Assembly (NCBI RefSeq): GCF_004348265.1
Contig: NZ_SMNT01000005.1
Coordinates: forward strand, 1 to 64,000
Source of the DNA: Methylobacterium segetis
GTDB taxonomy: Bacteria; Pseudomonadota; Alphaproteobacteria; Rhizobiales; Beijerinckiaceae
Reading direction: 5' to 3'
DNA length: 64,000 nt
Part shown: positions 19,124-30,663 of the stretch, one piece after another
Layout of the letters: each line of letters starts with the position of its first letter
How positions within the stretch are numbered: the stretch's first letter is position 1
Translations under genes and position numbers: made by a program
Notes under the pieces: model-generated
What the model saw: only the letters and a program-made list of their open reading frames with translations
Told to the model about the DNA's origin: nothing
The model's database searches: none

Positions 19124-19441
19124 CTAGATGTGCCGGCCGGTTCCGTTGTCGGGTCCACGGGCCAGCCATGTCACTGAGGCGTACGCGCCGAGCCAGGAGC
19201 CGGCGGCCGCGAACATCACGTAGAGCGCGTTCTGCGTGTAGCTGATCACCGCGAAGGCGGAGAGCAGATACCAGACCGCGCTCCAGTTCGCGGCGCGGAT
19301 CCGGTGCCGCGCTCCGACGGCGGCGTTGAAGAAGACGTAGGCCGCATCCGTGACGGCCGTCGCGACGACGACGCCGAGCGTGACGAGGGGATCGAGATCC
19401 GAGAGCGAGATCGCCGAGAGGGGTGTGGCTGAGGCGGTCAT
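19124..19441 (-). CDS. Small membrane protein, function unknown
   Basis: Protein of 105 residues with about three hydrophobic helices: [40 protein letters not shown] and [20 protein letters not shown]. The conserved-looking [13 protein letters not shown] is reminiscent of other small Methylobacterium and rhizobial membrane proteins, but I do not recognise a named family. It lies between mclA and the HbpS/GlcG-like gene, all leftward. Confidence 0.65.
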   Translation of the reverse strand: MTASATPLSAISLSDLDPLVTLGVVVATAVTDAAYVFFNAAVGARHRIRAANWSAVWYLLSAFAVISYTQNALYVMFAAAGSWLGAYASVTWLARGPDNGTGRHI

Positions 19442-19561
19442 GGGCGGCTCCTGCGCGCCCGGCCGGAACGGCCGCGTTCCGCGGGCCCGCCGAGGCTGCC
19501 TCCCGGGGCAGGCGAAGCCAAGCCGTCGCGGCCATCGGGCTTCCCGAACCGCGCGAGGGAG

Positions 19562-19587
19562 CCGATCCCGGGTTTCCCCGGGATCGG
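19562..19587 (-). terminator. Strong hairpin after mclA
   Basis: Perfect 11-base stem CCGATCCCGGG (19562-19572) and CCCGGGATCGG (19577-19587) with a four-base loop, 13 bases past the mclA stop. No T run follows on the transcribed strand, so it may act as a 3' stabilising stem or a factor-dependent terminator for the serine-cycle operon. Confidence 0.6.
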
Positions 19588-19600
19588 AGCGGGTGCCGGC

Positions 19601-20575
19601 CTACTTCGCGTTCATCGCGTTGGCCTTCTCGATCAGCGCCTCGGCCATGCGGATCGAGGCGATGTCGATGAGGCGGCCGTCCAGCGAGACGGCGCCGCGG
19701 CCGGCCTTGGCCGCCTCTTCCATCGCCTCGAGGATGCGGCGGGCCTTGGTGACCTCGGCCTCGGAGGGCGTGAAGACCTCGTTGGCGAGTTCGATCTGGG
19801 TCGGGTGGATCGCCCACTTGCCCTCGAAGCCGAGCGCCGCGCAGCGCTTGGCGGCCGAGACGTAGCCGTCCGGATCCGAGAAGTCGCCGAAGGGGCCGTC
19901 GATCGGGCGCAGGCCGTAGGCACGGCAGGCCACCAGCATCCGGTTCTGGGCGAAGAGCCAAGGGTCCTGCCAGTGGGTCTGGCGGTTGCCGCCCTCGTCC
20001 TTGTCGGTCAGCACGCTGTAATCCTGGTTCACGCCGCCGATCACGGTCGAGCGGGCGCGGGCCGAGGCCGCGTAATCGGCGACGCCGAAGGACATCGCCT
20101 CGAGGCGCTTCGACGATTGGGCGATCGCCTCGACGTTCGCCATGCCGAGCGCCGTCTCGATCAGCACCTCGAAGCCGATCTTCTTGTCGCGCTTCTTCGC
20201 CTGCTCGATCTGCGTGACGAGCACGTCGATCGCGTACACGTCAGCCGGCACGCCGACCTTGGGGATCAGGATCATGTCCAGGCGGGGACACGCCTCGACG
20301 ATGTCGACCACGTCCCGGTACATGTAGTGGGTGTCGAGACCATTGATGCGGATCATCATGGTCTTGCTGCCCCAGTCGATCTCGTTGAGCGCCTGGATGA
20401 TGTTGGTGCGGGCCTTCTCCTTGTCGTCGGGCGCGACCGCGTCCTCGAGATCGAGGAAGATGACGTCGGCCGCGGAATTCGCCGACTTCTCCATGAAGGT
20501 CGGGTTCGAGCCGGGAACGGCGAGTTCCGAACGGTGCAGGCGCGGCGTGGCCTGCTGGATCAGGGTGAAGCTCAT
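19601..20575 (-). CDS. mclA: L-malyl-CoA / beta-methylmalyl-CoA lyase
   Basis: CitE-fold lyase of 324 residues that splits malyl-CoA into glyoxylate and acetyl-CoA, the last step of the serine cycle. The Mg2+/substrate motifs are [46 protein letters not shown] and [10 protein letters not shown], with the C-terminal [27 protein letters not shown] about six bases upstream is an excellent Shine-Dalgarno sequence. It is the last gene of the sgaA-to-mclA operon, 112 bases after ppc. Confidence 0.97.
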   Translation of the reverse strand: MSFTLIQQATPRLHRSELAVPGSNPTFMEKSANSAADVIFLDLEDAVAPDDKEKARTNIIQALNEIDWGSKTMMIRINGLDTHYMYRDVVDIVEACPRLDMILIPKVGVPADVYAIDVLVTQIEQAKKRDKKIGFEVLIETALGMANVEAIAQSSKRLEAMSFGVADYAASARARSTVIGGVNQDYSVLTDKDEGGNRQTHWQDPWLFAQNRMLVACRAYGLRPIDGPFGDFSDPDGYVSAAKRCAALGFEGKWAIHPTQIELANEVFTPSEAEVTKARRILEAMEEAAKAGRGAVSLDGRLIDIASIRMAEALIEKANAMNAK

Positions 20576-20687
20576 CGGGGTCCTCCTTGGTGTTCTGGGA
20601 TTTCCGGCGGGCAGCTAGGGCGCGGCCCGGCCGCGTTTTCAACCTCTCCTCCGGCGCGCCCTGAGACAGGGCGACCGGATCGTTGGC

Positions 20688-23450
<2,763 letters not shown>

Positions 23451-23462
23451 GGGTGGTCGTGC

Positions 23463-23597
23463 CTCCCGCGCGACAGCAGCTCTCCTCCCCCCTCGGGGGA
23501 CGAGTCGGAGGTGGGGGTGGCGCAGGAGGCACCGCAGAGCCTCGCGCGGAACCACGCCCACTCCTGCCCCTCCGCGGAACGGGGAGGGGAATGCGTG
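23463..23597. repeat. GC-rich palindromic intergenic element in the mtkB-ppc gap
   Basis: The gap between mtkB and ppc contains CTCCCCCCTCGGGGGACGAG-like and GCCCCTCCGCGGAACGGGGA-like palindromic blocks. Similar CCCCTC/GAGGGG blocks occur at 61650-61760 and 63601-63620. This fits the short palindromic intergenic repeats common in Methylobacterium and rhizobial genomes. It could form RNA structure inside the operon transcript. Confidence 0.5.
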
Positions 23598-23601
23598 CGG
23601 C

Positions 23602-24495
23602 TCACGCCGCGCGCTTGCGCATCACCTCGGCGACGGTCGCGCCGAAGGAGCCGGGGTCCGGCGCCACGGTCAGCCCGTACGAGCGCATGATCTCGGCCTT
23701 CTCCGCGGCGCTGTCGCCGGTCGCCGAGATGATCGCGCCGGCATGCCCCATGCGGCGGCCCTTCGGGGCGGTGAGGCCGGCCACGAACCCGATCACCGGC
23801 TTCGTCATGTTCTCCTTGATCCAGGCCGAGGCCTCGGCCTCCTGCGGGCCGCCGATCTCGCCGATCATCAGGACCGCGTGGGTGTCCGGATCCTGTTCGA
23901 ACAGGGCGAGATGGTCGAGGAAGGAGGAGCCGTTGATCGGGTCGCCGCCGATACCGACCGAGGTCGAGACGCCGATGCCCTCGGCCTTCATCTGCGAGGC
24001 GGCCTCGTAGCCGAGCGTGCCCGAGCGCGAGATGATGCCGACATTGCCCTGCAGGTAGATGTGTCCGGGCATGATCCCGAGCATCGACTTGCCGGGCGAG
24101 ATGATGCCCGCGCAATTCGGGCCCACCACCATTGAGCGGCGGTCCTTCGGGTAGCGCATGAGGTAGCGCTTCACCCGCATCATGTCCTGGGCGGGAATGC
24201 CGTCGGTGATCGAGCAGATCAGCCGGACGCCGGCATCGGCCGCCTCCATGATCGCGTCCGCCGCGAAAGGCGGGGCGACGAAGGTGATGGTCGTGGTGGC
24301 GCCGGTCTCGCGCACGGCCTCCTTCACGGTGTTGAACACCGGGACGCCGACATGGGTCTTGCCGCCCTTGCCGGGCGTGACGCCGCCGACGACGTTCGAG
24401 CCGTACTCGATCATCTCGCGGGCGTGGAAGGTGCCCTTGTCGCCCGTGATGCCCTGGACGAGGATCGGGGTCTTCTCATCGATGAGAATGCTCAT
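23602..24495 (-). CDS. mtkB: Malate thiokinase (malate-CoA ligase), small (alpha) subunit
   Basis: SucD-like CoA-binding subunit of 297 residues. With MtkA it converts malate, ATP and CoA to malyl-CoA. The N-terminal CoA Rossmann domain shows QGITGDKGTFHAREMIEYG. The phosphorylated His is in RRMGHAGAIISATGDSA near residue 244. GGAGGAGAG just upstream supports the ATG at 24495. It is assigned to malate rather than succinate from its place between mtkA and ppc in the serine-cycle cluster; sequence alone does not separate them strictly. Confidence 0.95.
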   Translation of the reverse strand: MSILIDEKTPILVQGITGDKGTFHAREMIEYGSNVVGGVTPGKGGKTHVGVPVFNTVKEAVRETGATTTITFVAPPFAADAIMEAADAGVRLICSITDGIPAQDMMRVKRYLMRYPKDRRSMVVGPNCAGIISPGKSMLGIMPGHIYLQGNVGIISRSGTLGYEAASQMKAEGIGVSTSVGIGGDPINGSSFLDHLALFEQDPDTHAVLMIGEIGGPQEAEASAWIKENMTKPVIGFVAGLTAPKGRRMGHAGAIISATGDSAAEKAEIMRSYGLTVAPDPGSFGATVAEVMRKRAA

Positions 24496-24517
24496 TGGTC
24501 TCTCTCCTCCCGTCCGC

Positions 24518-25696
24518 TCAGTGGGCCGCCTTGGCGCCCTGACAGGCCTGAACGGCCTTCTGGGCGGCCTCGGTCAGGGTGTCCGCGGTGATCAGGTCGA
24601 GCCCGCTTTCCGAGAGGATCTTCTTGCCGGCCTCCACGTTCGTGCCCGCGAGGCGTACCACGAGCGGCACGTCGATCTTCACCTCGCGCGCCGCCTTCAC
24701 CACGCCCTCGGCGATCCAGTCGCAGCGGTTGATGCCGGCGAAGATGTTGACGAGGATCGCCTTCACGTTGCGGTCGGAGAGGACGAGCCGGAAGGCCGTG
24801 GCAACGCGCTCGGGGCTCGCGCCGCCCCCGACGTCGAGGAAGTTCGCCGGCTCGCCGCCCGCGTGCTTGATCATGTCCATCGTCGCCATGGCGAGGCCGG
24901 CGCCGTTGACGATGCAGCCAATCTCGCCGTCGAGGCCAATGTAATTGAGGTTGTGCTCGGCCGCCTGCGCCTCGCGCGGGTCGCTCTGGGACGGGTCGTG
25001 CATGTCCGCGATGTTCCGGCGGCGGAACATGGCGTTGTCGTCGAAGGACATCTTGGCGTCGAGCGCCAGAACCCGGTCGTCCTTCGTCACGACGAGCGGG
25101 TTGATCTCCAGCATGGTCCCGTCGCAATCGCGGAACGCCCGGTAGGCGTTCATGATGGTCTTCACCGCGGCCGAGACCTGCTTGATGTTGAGGCCGAGCT
25201 GGAAGGCGATCTCGCGGGCCTGGAACTGCTGCAGGCCGACCGCCGGCTCGACGACGATCTGGATCAGCGCCTCGGGCTCCTTCGCCGCGATCTCCTCGAT
25301 GTCCATGCCGCCGCGCTGGGATGCGATCACGCGCACCCGCTCGGCCTTCCGGTCCAGGACGTAGCCGAGGTAGAGCTCCCGCTCGAAAGGATCGGCGGTC
25401 TCGACGTAAACCCGCTGGACGGGCTTGCCGTCGGGGCCTGTCTGGATGGTGACGAGGCGCTTGCCCAAAAGCTCGCGGGCCGCGTCGCGCACCTCGTTGT
25501 AGGTGCGGCAGAGCTTGATCCCGCCGGCCTTGCCGCGGGCACCCGCATGGATCTGCGCCTTGACGGCCCAGAACGAGCCGCCGAGTTCGGTCGCCGCGTA
25601 GACGGCTTGGTCCGGGCTGAAGGCGACGGCACCCTTCGGCACGGCGACGCCGAAGCTCGCGAGCAGCTCTTTGGCTTGGTACTCGTGAACGTCCAT
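24518..25696 (-). CDS. mtkA: Malate thiokinase (malate-CoA ligase), large (beta) subunit
   Basis: SucC-like ATP-grasp subunit of 392 residues. The N-terminus [20 protein letters not shown] is conserved in the family; later blocks are [36 protein letters not shown] and the CoA-ligase motif [25 protein letters not shown] about six bases upstream fixes the ATG at 25696. It is 22 bases upstream of mtkB. The 208-base gap to fchA is unusually A/T-rich and may contain an internal promoter. Confidence 0.96.
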   Translation of the reverse strand: MDVHEYQAKELLASFGVAVPKGAVAFSPDQAVYAATELGGSFWAVKAQIHAGARGKAGGIKLCRTYNEVRDAARELLGKRLVTIQTGPDGKPVQRVYVETADPFERELYLGYVLDRKAERVRVIASQRGGMDIEEIAAKEPEALIQIVVEPAVGLQQFQAREIAFQLGLNIKQVSAAVKTIMNAYRAFRDCDGTMLEINPLVVTKDDRVLALDAKMSFDDNAMFRRRNIADMHDPSQSDPREAQAAEHNLNYIGLDGEIGCIVNGAGLAMATMDMIKHAGGEPANFLDVGGGASPERVATAFRLVLSDRNVKAILVNIFAGINRCDWIAEGVVKAAREVKIDVPLVVRLAGTNVEAGKKILSESGLDLITADTLTEAAQKAVQACQGAKAAH

Positions 25697-25904
25697 CCGA
25701 GACCTCCGTTTTTTGGCGCTTCCTTGGGAGCGATCATCCCGCAAATTTCATTTCACGGGAAGCGCTCCAGCGTTTATATTTTTTTGCATTCTCTTTAAGT
25801 CTGCCTTGAAAGGCAGCCGGAATGCTTTTCGTATTCAAAGTTTCAGCGTCCCCGGCGGCAGGAACCGGGGACGAGACTGGTGAGCCGGCGCGGCTCACCT
25901 TCGC
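25697..25904 (-). promoter_or_regulatory. A/T-rich fchA-mtkA intergenic region with hairpins and possible internal promoter
   Basis: On the transcribed strand, after fchA, there is a perfect eight-base stem GTCCCCGG/CCGGGGAC (arms 25865-25872 and 25848-25855), then a small stem CTGCCTT/AAGGCAG at 25801-25816, then a tract AAAAAAATATAAA ending at 25773. TATAAA at 25778-25773 would be an excellent -10, but no good -35 sits 16-18 bases upstream. It could be an internal start or an RNA-processing site separating sgaA-fchA from mtkA-mclA. Confidence 0.5.
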
Positions 25905-26531
25905 TCAGTTCACCTTGGCCTTGACGACCTCGTAGACCTTCTCGTTGAGCGCGCCCGCCTCGGCGAGAAGCCCTTCGAGCTCCTTGAGGCGCTCCTCGGC
26001 GAAGGCGCGGTCGTCGAGCCCCTTGGCGTTCACGTAGACGTTGAGCGCCGCGCTGCGCAGGCCCGCATAGGCGGAGAGCACCGCAACACCCGCATCCGAG
26101 ATAACGTTGAGGTTGCCCTTGTCCGCCGTGATCGCGGCGAGGTCGATCACCTCGCGGCAGACGCGGCAGCAGGCGAGAGGCACGTCGGTGGCGGTCTTGA
26201 GGGCCGCCTGGATCCGCTGGGACCGAGCGGCCTTCTCCTCATCGGTGTTCTTCGGGAGCCCGTAGGCGGCCATCACCGCGTCGAACGCCTCGACGTCGTC
26301 GGCGATCATGCCGGTGAGCTTGGCCCGCAACGCCTCGGACTGGGCCAGAACCTCCTTCAGCTCGGCCTCGACCTCGACGTACTTCTTCTTGCCGATGGTG
26401 AGGTTGCACACCATCGACACGAGGGCCGCGCCCATCGCGCCGGAGATGGCGGCGGCTCCGCCGCCGCCGGGGGTCGGGGCCGAGCTCGCCAGCCCGTCGA
26501 GAAATGTCTGGATCGTTTCGTTCTCGGCCAT
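25905..26531 (-). CDS. fchA: Methenyltetrahydrofolate cyclohydrolase
   Basis: Protein of 208 residues of the FTCD-C cyclodeaminase/cyclohydrolase family, interconverting methenyl- and formyl-tetrahydrofolate in the C1 assimilation branch. Typical blocks are SSAPTPGGGGAAAISGAMGA, LVSMVCNLTIGKKKY and SDAGVAVLSAYAGLRSAALN. GGGAGG lies close upstream of the ATG. It begins 12 bases after the mtdA stop, and this mtdA-fchA pair is typical of serine-cycle methylotrophs. Confidence 0.96.
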   Translation of the reverse strand: MAENETIQTFLDGLASSAPTPGGGGAAAISGAMGAALVSMVCNLTIGKKKYVEVEAELKEVLAQSEALRAKLTGMIADDVEAFDAVMAAYGLPKNTDEEKAARSQRIQAALKTATDVPLACCRVCREVIDLAAITADKGNLNVISDAGVAVLSAYAGLRSAALNVYVNAKGLDDRAFAEERLKELEGLLAEAGALNEKVYEVVKAKVN

Positions 26532-26543
26532 CGACGCCTCCCC

Positions 26544-27404
26544 TCAGGCCATCTTCTTGGCGAGCGCGTAGATCTCCTCGGCATCGAGCACCTGCTCGGT
26601 GTTGTCGAAGAGCTGACCGACGCAGGCGCGGTGGAGCTTGAGCTTCAGCCCGCCGATGCCGAGGGCGCCGAACGACCGCTTGCCGTGGCGCTCCTTGCCC
26701 TTGTCCATGGCGTCGATGCCGCCGAAGCCGAGCGGCGGCTGGGCGTTGTAATCGGCCACGAACTCGATGCTCGCCTCGTCCTTCCAAGAGTCCTCGGGCA
26801 GGAGCTCGAGGCCGATGGCGCCGGCCGAGAACACGATGTTCTGGCCCTTCACGGCGCGGGCGCGGGAGCCGGCATCGGGCGTCTCGACGGCCGTGACCTT
26901 GACGTTGAAGCGCTTGTTGATCGCGTCCGCGGCGGCCTGGGCCTTGTCGAGGGAGCGGCCGGCCACGGTGACCTGCGCGCCCTCCTTGGCGAGGAGCGCG
27001 GCGGAGCGCATGCCGACCGGGCCCGTACCCGCGAGCACGATCGCCTTCTTGCCCTCCAGCGATCCGGCGGCCTTGGCGACGAGCGCGACGCCCGCGGCGG
27101 CCGTGGTGTTCGACCCGTTCGAGTCGAGCATGGTCGAGACGCGGAAGGGGCCGAAGAAACGCTTCTTGACCGCCTCGAGCACGGCCTCGCCGGCCGCCAT
27201 GTTGCCGCCGCCGACGAAGATCGCGGTCGACTTCTTCTCAGAGCCGCCGCGGGTGTAGATCGTCCCGTCGACCAGGGCTCCCACGTTCTCGGGCGTCACG
27301 TTTCCGTAGCCCGTGATGTGATCGGCGCCGCCGTCATAGCCCACGACCGTGTCGAACACGCTCGGCACCGCGTCCGTGTCGAACAGGAAAAGCAGCTTCT
27401 TCAT
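26544..27404 (-). CDS. mtdA: NADP-dependent methylenetetrahydrofolate / methylene-H4MPT dehydrogenase
   Basis: MtdA of 286 residues, reducing methenyl- to methylene-tetrahydrofolate with NADPH to feed serine synthesis. The N-terminus MKKLLFLFDTDAVPSVFDTV and DHITGYGNVTPENVG are characteristic, and the NADP Rossmann motif is VLAGTGPVGMRSAALLA. The AAGGGA about eight bases upstream supports the ATG at 27404. MtdA is a hallmark of Methylobacterium-type methylotrophy and one of the best organism markers here. Confidence 0.97.
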   Translation of the reverse strand: MKKLLFLFDTDAVPSVFDTVVGYDGGADHITGYGNVTPENVGALVDGTIYTRGGSEKKSTAIFVGGGNMAAGEAVLEAVKKRFFGPFRVSTMLDSNGSNTTAAAGVALVAKAAGSLEGKKAIVLAGTGPVGMRSAALLAKEGAQVTVAGRSLDKAQAAADAINKRFNVKVTAVETPDAGSRARAVKGQNIVFSAGAIGLELLPEDSWKDEASIEFVADYNAQPPLGFGGIDAMDKGKERHGKRSFGALGIGGLKLKLHRACVGQLFDNTEQVLDAEEIYALAKKMA

Positions 27405-27517
27405 TGGTTGTCCCTTCGTCCGCGCGTCCCGGCGCGGTTCAGCGTTTCCCGAACGGGCGCAGGCGCCCGGTTTGGTCTCAACAAGGGTCAGACGAGCCCG
27501 CACGGCGTCCGTCTCAC

Positions 27518-27619
27518 CCGCGCCTCATCCCGAGGCGCGGAGCGAATGCAAAGCCTCGATGAGGCATCCGGTCGTCGGCTCGATCCGGGATCTCCCCCGC
27601 GACGCCGCGGGGCGGCGTC
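27518..27619. repeat. Palindromic mosaic repeat in the hprA-mtdA gap
   Basis: The 250-base hprA-mtdA gap holds a nine-base perfect stem CCGCGCCTC/GAGGCGCGG (27518-27526 and 27532-27540), a short GCCTC/GAGGC pair, and an eight-base stem GACGCCGC/GCGGCGTC (27601-27608 and 27612-27619). The CCTCATCCCGAGGCGCGGAG wording is that of a mosaic palindromic repeat family I know from Methylobacterium and related genomes. No gene is seen in the gap. Confidence 0.6.
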
Positions 27620-27654
27620 TCAGGATGCGCTCTCCGGAAGGAGGGCCGGCTCGC

Positions 27655-28599
27655 TCAGGCCTCGACCACGTTCTGCGGCTTGCCCGCCACGAACGCCTCG
27701 ACGTTGTCGACGAGCTGGTCGGCGAGGATCTGCATCGCCTGCTTGCTTGCCCAGGCCACGTGCGGGGTCACGATCAGGTTCGGCAGATCGGCGTCGCACA
27801 GGATGTTGCCGTTCTTGGGCGGCTCCTGTGCCACCACGTCGAAGCCCGCGCCCCCGATGGTGCCGTTCTTCAGGGCCTCCAGCAGGGCCTCCTCGTCGAC
27901 GAGGCCGCCGCGGGCCGTGTTGATGAGGATGGCGCTGTTCTTCATCTTCTCGAGCTGCTCGCGCCCGATCATGTTCTTGGTGTCGGGCGTGAGCGGCACG
28001 TGCAGCGTGATCACGTCGGATTCCCGGAGGATCGTCTCGAAATCCACGAGGCCGTCCTGCGGGAAGACGTCGTAGGCGATGACCTTCATGCCGAGCGCCT
28101 CGGCGCGCTTGCCGATCGACTTGCCGAGCGCCCCGTAGCCGACGATGCCGAGCGTGGAGCCCGCGATGTCGTAGATCGGGTAGTCGAAGTAGCAGAACTG
28201 GGTCGACTTGTTCCAATCACCCCGGCGGACAGAGTTGGCGTAGGGCACGATCGCGCGGCGGAGCGCGAACATCAGCGCGATCACGTGCTCGGGAACCGTG
28301 TTGAACGCGTAATTGCGGATGTTCGAGACGGTGATGCCCTGGGCCTTGGCCTGGGCCTTGTCGACCACGTCCGTGCCGGTGGCCGCCACCGCGATCAGCT
28401 TCAGCTTCGGAAGCTGCTTCAGGACCTCGGCCCGCATGGGCACCTTGTTGATGAGCGCGATCTCCGCGTCCTTCAGGCGCTCGACGATCTCCTCCGGCGT
28501 CCAAGTCGACTCGTACTCGGTGTATTCGTGCGGGAACTTGAATTCGCGCACCTTGGCGTCGAGGGATTCGCGATCGAGGAAGACGATTTTCTGCGTCAT
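27655..28599 (-). CDS. hprA: NAD(P)H-dependent hydroxypyruvate reductase
   Basis: D-isomer-specific 2-hydroxyacid dehydrogenase of 314 residues, reducing hydroxypyruvate to glycerate in the serine cycle. The cofactor motif is GIVGYGALGKSIGKRAEALG, the catalytic Arg is in INTARGGLVDEEAL, and the His is in VTPHVAWAS near residue 285. An AAAGGGG sequence precedes the ATG. It lies between sgaA and mtdA, as in M. extorquens. Confidence 0.96.
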   Translation of the reverse strand: MTQKIVFLDRESLDAKVREFKFPHEYTEYESTWTPEEIVERLKDAEIALINKVPMRAEVLKQLPKLKLIAVAATGTDVVDKAQAKAQGITVSNIRNYAFNTVPEHVIALMFALRRAIVPYANSVRRGDWNKSTQFCYFDYPIYDIAGSTLGIVGYGALGKSIGKRAEALGMKVIAYDVFPQDGLVDFETILRESDVITLHVPLTPDTKNMIGREQLEKMKNSAILINTARGGLVDEEALLEALKNGTIGGAGFDVVAQEPPKNGNILCDADLPNLIVTPHVAWASKQAMQILADQLVDNVEAFVAGKPQNVVEA

Positions 28600-28707
28600 G
28601 AGGAACCCCTTTCAGAACCGGCCGGCCGGCTTGGCGTGCGCGCGGCCTTCGTCCGTGTCTCACGCGGAAGCGGGGCCGGCGATGGCCGGCCCCGCCCGGA
28701 TCGTCGC

Positions 28708-29916
28708 TCAGGCCTTCGAGAGGGGGTTCTCACGCAGGTAGCTCGACGCGGCGGCGACACCCGAGCCGGGAGTCACCTTGATGCCGTTGTCGAGCATCGC
28801 CATCTCGGCGCCCGCGATGGCGCCGAGCAGCGACAGCTCGTTCAGGTCGCCCACATGGCCGATGCGGAACACCTTGCCCGCCACTTCCGACAGACCCGCG
28901 CCGAGGGCGAGGTTGTAGCGGACATAGGCGTGCTTGATGATCTTGGCGGCATCCACGCCCTCCGGCACGACGATCGCCGTGACGGTGTCGGAGTTCCACT
29001 TGGGATCCTTGGCGCAGGTCTTGAGGCCCCAGGCCGCGACGGCCTGACGGGTCGCCTCGCCGAGCACGGCGTGCCGGTGGTAAACGTTCTCGAGACCTTC
29101 CTCGAACAGGCAGGCCAGCGCCTCGCGCAGGCCGTAGAGCAGCGGCAGCGGCGGGGTGTAGGGGAAGTAGCCGGTCGGGTTCGCCTTCCGCTGGTCGGCG
29201 TAGTCGAAATAGACCTTGGCGAGGCGGTCGTTCTTGCCCGCCTGGCTCTCCGCGGCCTGCAGGCCCTTCGGGCTGATGCAGGCGACGCCGAGGCCGGCCG
29301 GCAGCATCAGGCCCTTCTGGGAGCCGGCGATCGCCGCGTCGACCTTCCACTCGTCGGCCTTGAACGGCAGCGAGCCGATCGAGGAGACGCCGTCGACGAA
29401 GAGCAGCGCCGGATGGCCGGCCGCGTCGATCGCCTTGCGCACGGCGCCGATGTCGCTCGTGACGCCCGTGGCGGTCTCGTTGTGGACCACCATCACGGCC
29501 TTGATCTCGTGGTTCTTGTCGGCGCGCAGCGCCTCCTCGATCCGCTGCGGGTTGGCGCCCGTGCCCCAGGTCTCCTCCTGGACGATCACGTCGAGGCCGA
29601 GCCGCTGGGCCATGTCGATCCAGAGGTGGCTGAACTGGCCGAAGCGCGAGGACAGCACCTTGTCGCCGCGGGCGAGGGTGTTGCAGAGCGCGGATTCCCA
29701 GATGCCGGTGCCGCTCGCGGGGAACAGGAAGATGGTGCCGTCGGTGGAACCGAAGACCTTCTTGGTGTCCTCGAACAGGGGCTTCGTCAGCGAGGGGAAG
29801 TCCACCGAGCGGTGGTCCTCGGACTGGACCAACATCGCGCGCAGCACGCGGTCCGGGATGTTCGTCGGGCCCGGCACGAAGAGATGGTTACGACCCGGCC
29901 GTCTCGTTGCCGCCAT
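28708..29916 (-). CDS. sgaA: Serine--glyoxylate aminotransferase
   Basis: Class V PLP aminotransferase of 402 residues, converting serine plus glyoxylate to hydroxypyruvate plus glycine. It begins in family style with RNHLFVPGPTNIPDRVLRAM; the PLP-binding Asp region is LLFVDGVSSIGSLPF and the Schiff-base Lys is in AIAGSQKGLMLPAG. CGGAGG about seven bases upstream is a strong Shine-Dalgarno sequence. It is the first gene of the eight-gene serine-cycle operon, preceded by a 747-base noncoding region where its promoter should lie. Confidence 0.97.
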   Translation of the reverse strand: MAATRRPGRNHLFVPGPTNIPDRVLRAMLVQSEDHRSVDFPSLTKPLFEDTKKVFGSTDGTIFLFPASGTGIWESALCNTLARGDKVLSSRFGQFSHLWIDMAQRLGLDVIVQEETWGTGANPQRIEEALRADKNHEIKAVMVVHNETATGVTSDIGAVRKAIDAAGHPALLFVDGVSSIGSLPFKADEWKVDAAIAGSQKGLMLPAGLGVACISPKGLQAAESQAGKNDRLAKVYFDYADQRKANPTGYFPYTPPLPLLYGLREALACLFEEGLENVYHRHAVLGEATRQAVAAWGLKTCAKDPKWNSDTVTAIVVPEGVDAAKIIKHAYVRYNLALGAGLSEVAGKVFRIGHVGDLNELSLLGAIAGAEMAMLDNGIKVTPGSGVAAASSYLRENPLSKA

Positions 29917-30663
29917 GTTGTGTCCTCCGATTTCCTAAACTGCTGACCGGCCCGATGGCCGGCGCCAGAATGATGTCAGTGAGCCAGCGTCGCTCGTTGG
30001 TGGCCCGTGGATGCCGTGATCCGAGGGGGCAGGCCCCTCGACCGCGGGGGTCGTCGCGTGGCCGCGGATTCGTGAGCCCCTCGCGGAGCCCCCGTTCTCC
30101 GGGAGCCCTCCCCCTGGCCGCGACGGCGCAGCGGGAGTTCCGTGGGACGCTCTGAGACGATCCGGTCCTCGCGGACCCCGCCGCCTGGAATAGGGCAGGC
30201 CGTGTTCAGAGGCCATTCCATTCCGACAACGTCGTCCGCCCCAGGTCAGATCATGGTGCCGAGCGGAGCGGCGCGGCGGCGTGAACCGCCCGCGGTCGCG
30301 GCACGCGTCATGCCGGTCGCCTCCGATGGGCCGGGAGCCTCAATGCGTCGAGCCGGCCGCGCTTGCAAGCACTCCCGACGCGGTGTGGACACCTTCCTTC
30401 CTGCTACCGTTGATCCCATTGGCCGTTTCCGGCACCGGGCGAGCCCGGCGGTCTCCTTGGCCATGATTATGACCGGCTTCGCCAAGGAAGGAAAACTCAA
30501 AAAACTTGGGCATCCGTCCAAAAAATTTGTCGTGCACTGCAACGCAAGACTGCGTGATCGCCGCTTTTTCTTCGGCACCGCAACATGAGAACCTGGGGGG
30601 CGTCATCAAACTGATACGGGAATCCGGTTTGGCTCGAGCCGTGACAGCCGCCGGGAGACGCTC
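29917..30663. promoter_or_regulatory. Divergent intergenic region upstream of the serine-cycle operon, with A/T-rich block
   Basis: No convincing gene. The part nearest sgaA (29917-30300) is ordinary GC-rich sequence. From about 30455 to 30600 the sequence changes to A/T-rich, with A/T runs such as CTCAAAAAACTTGGG and CCAAAAAATTTGTCG. Two direct repeats GCACYGCAAC occur at 30534-30543 and 30575-30584. On the minus strand CATAAT (30470-30465) is a possible -10 for a long-leader sgaA transcript. In M. extorquens this operon is controlled by the LysR-type QscR; I cannot place its site here. Confidence 0.5.

Noticed and set aside
27349-29946. A plus-strand open frame (865 residues) antisense to sgaA and hprA
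   Set aside because: It spans two genes and an intergenic gap on the opposite strand, and its composition is that of reverse-frame GC bias.
30463-30588. A 41-residue basic peptide frame starting MIMTGFAKEGKLKK
   Set aside because: No ribosome site precedes the ATG, and the frame lies in the A/T-rich block upstream of two operons, where lysine codons follow from A runs. It is more likely regulatory DNA.
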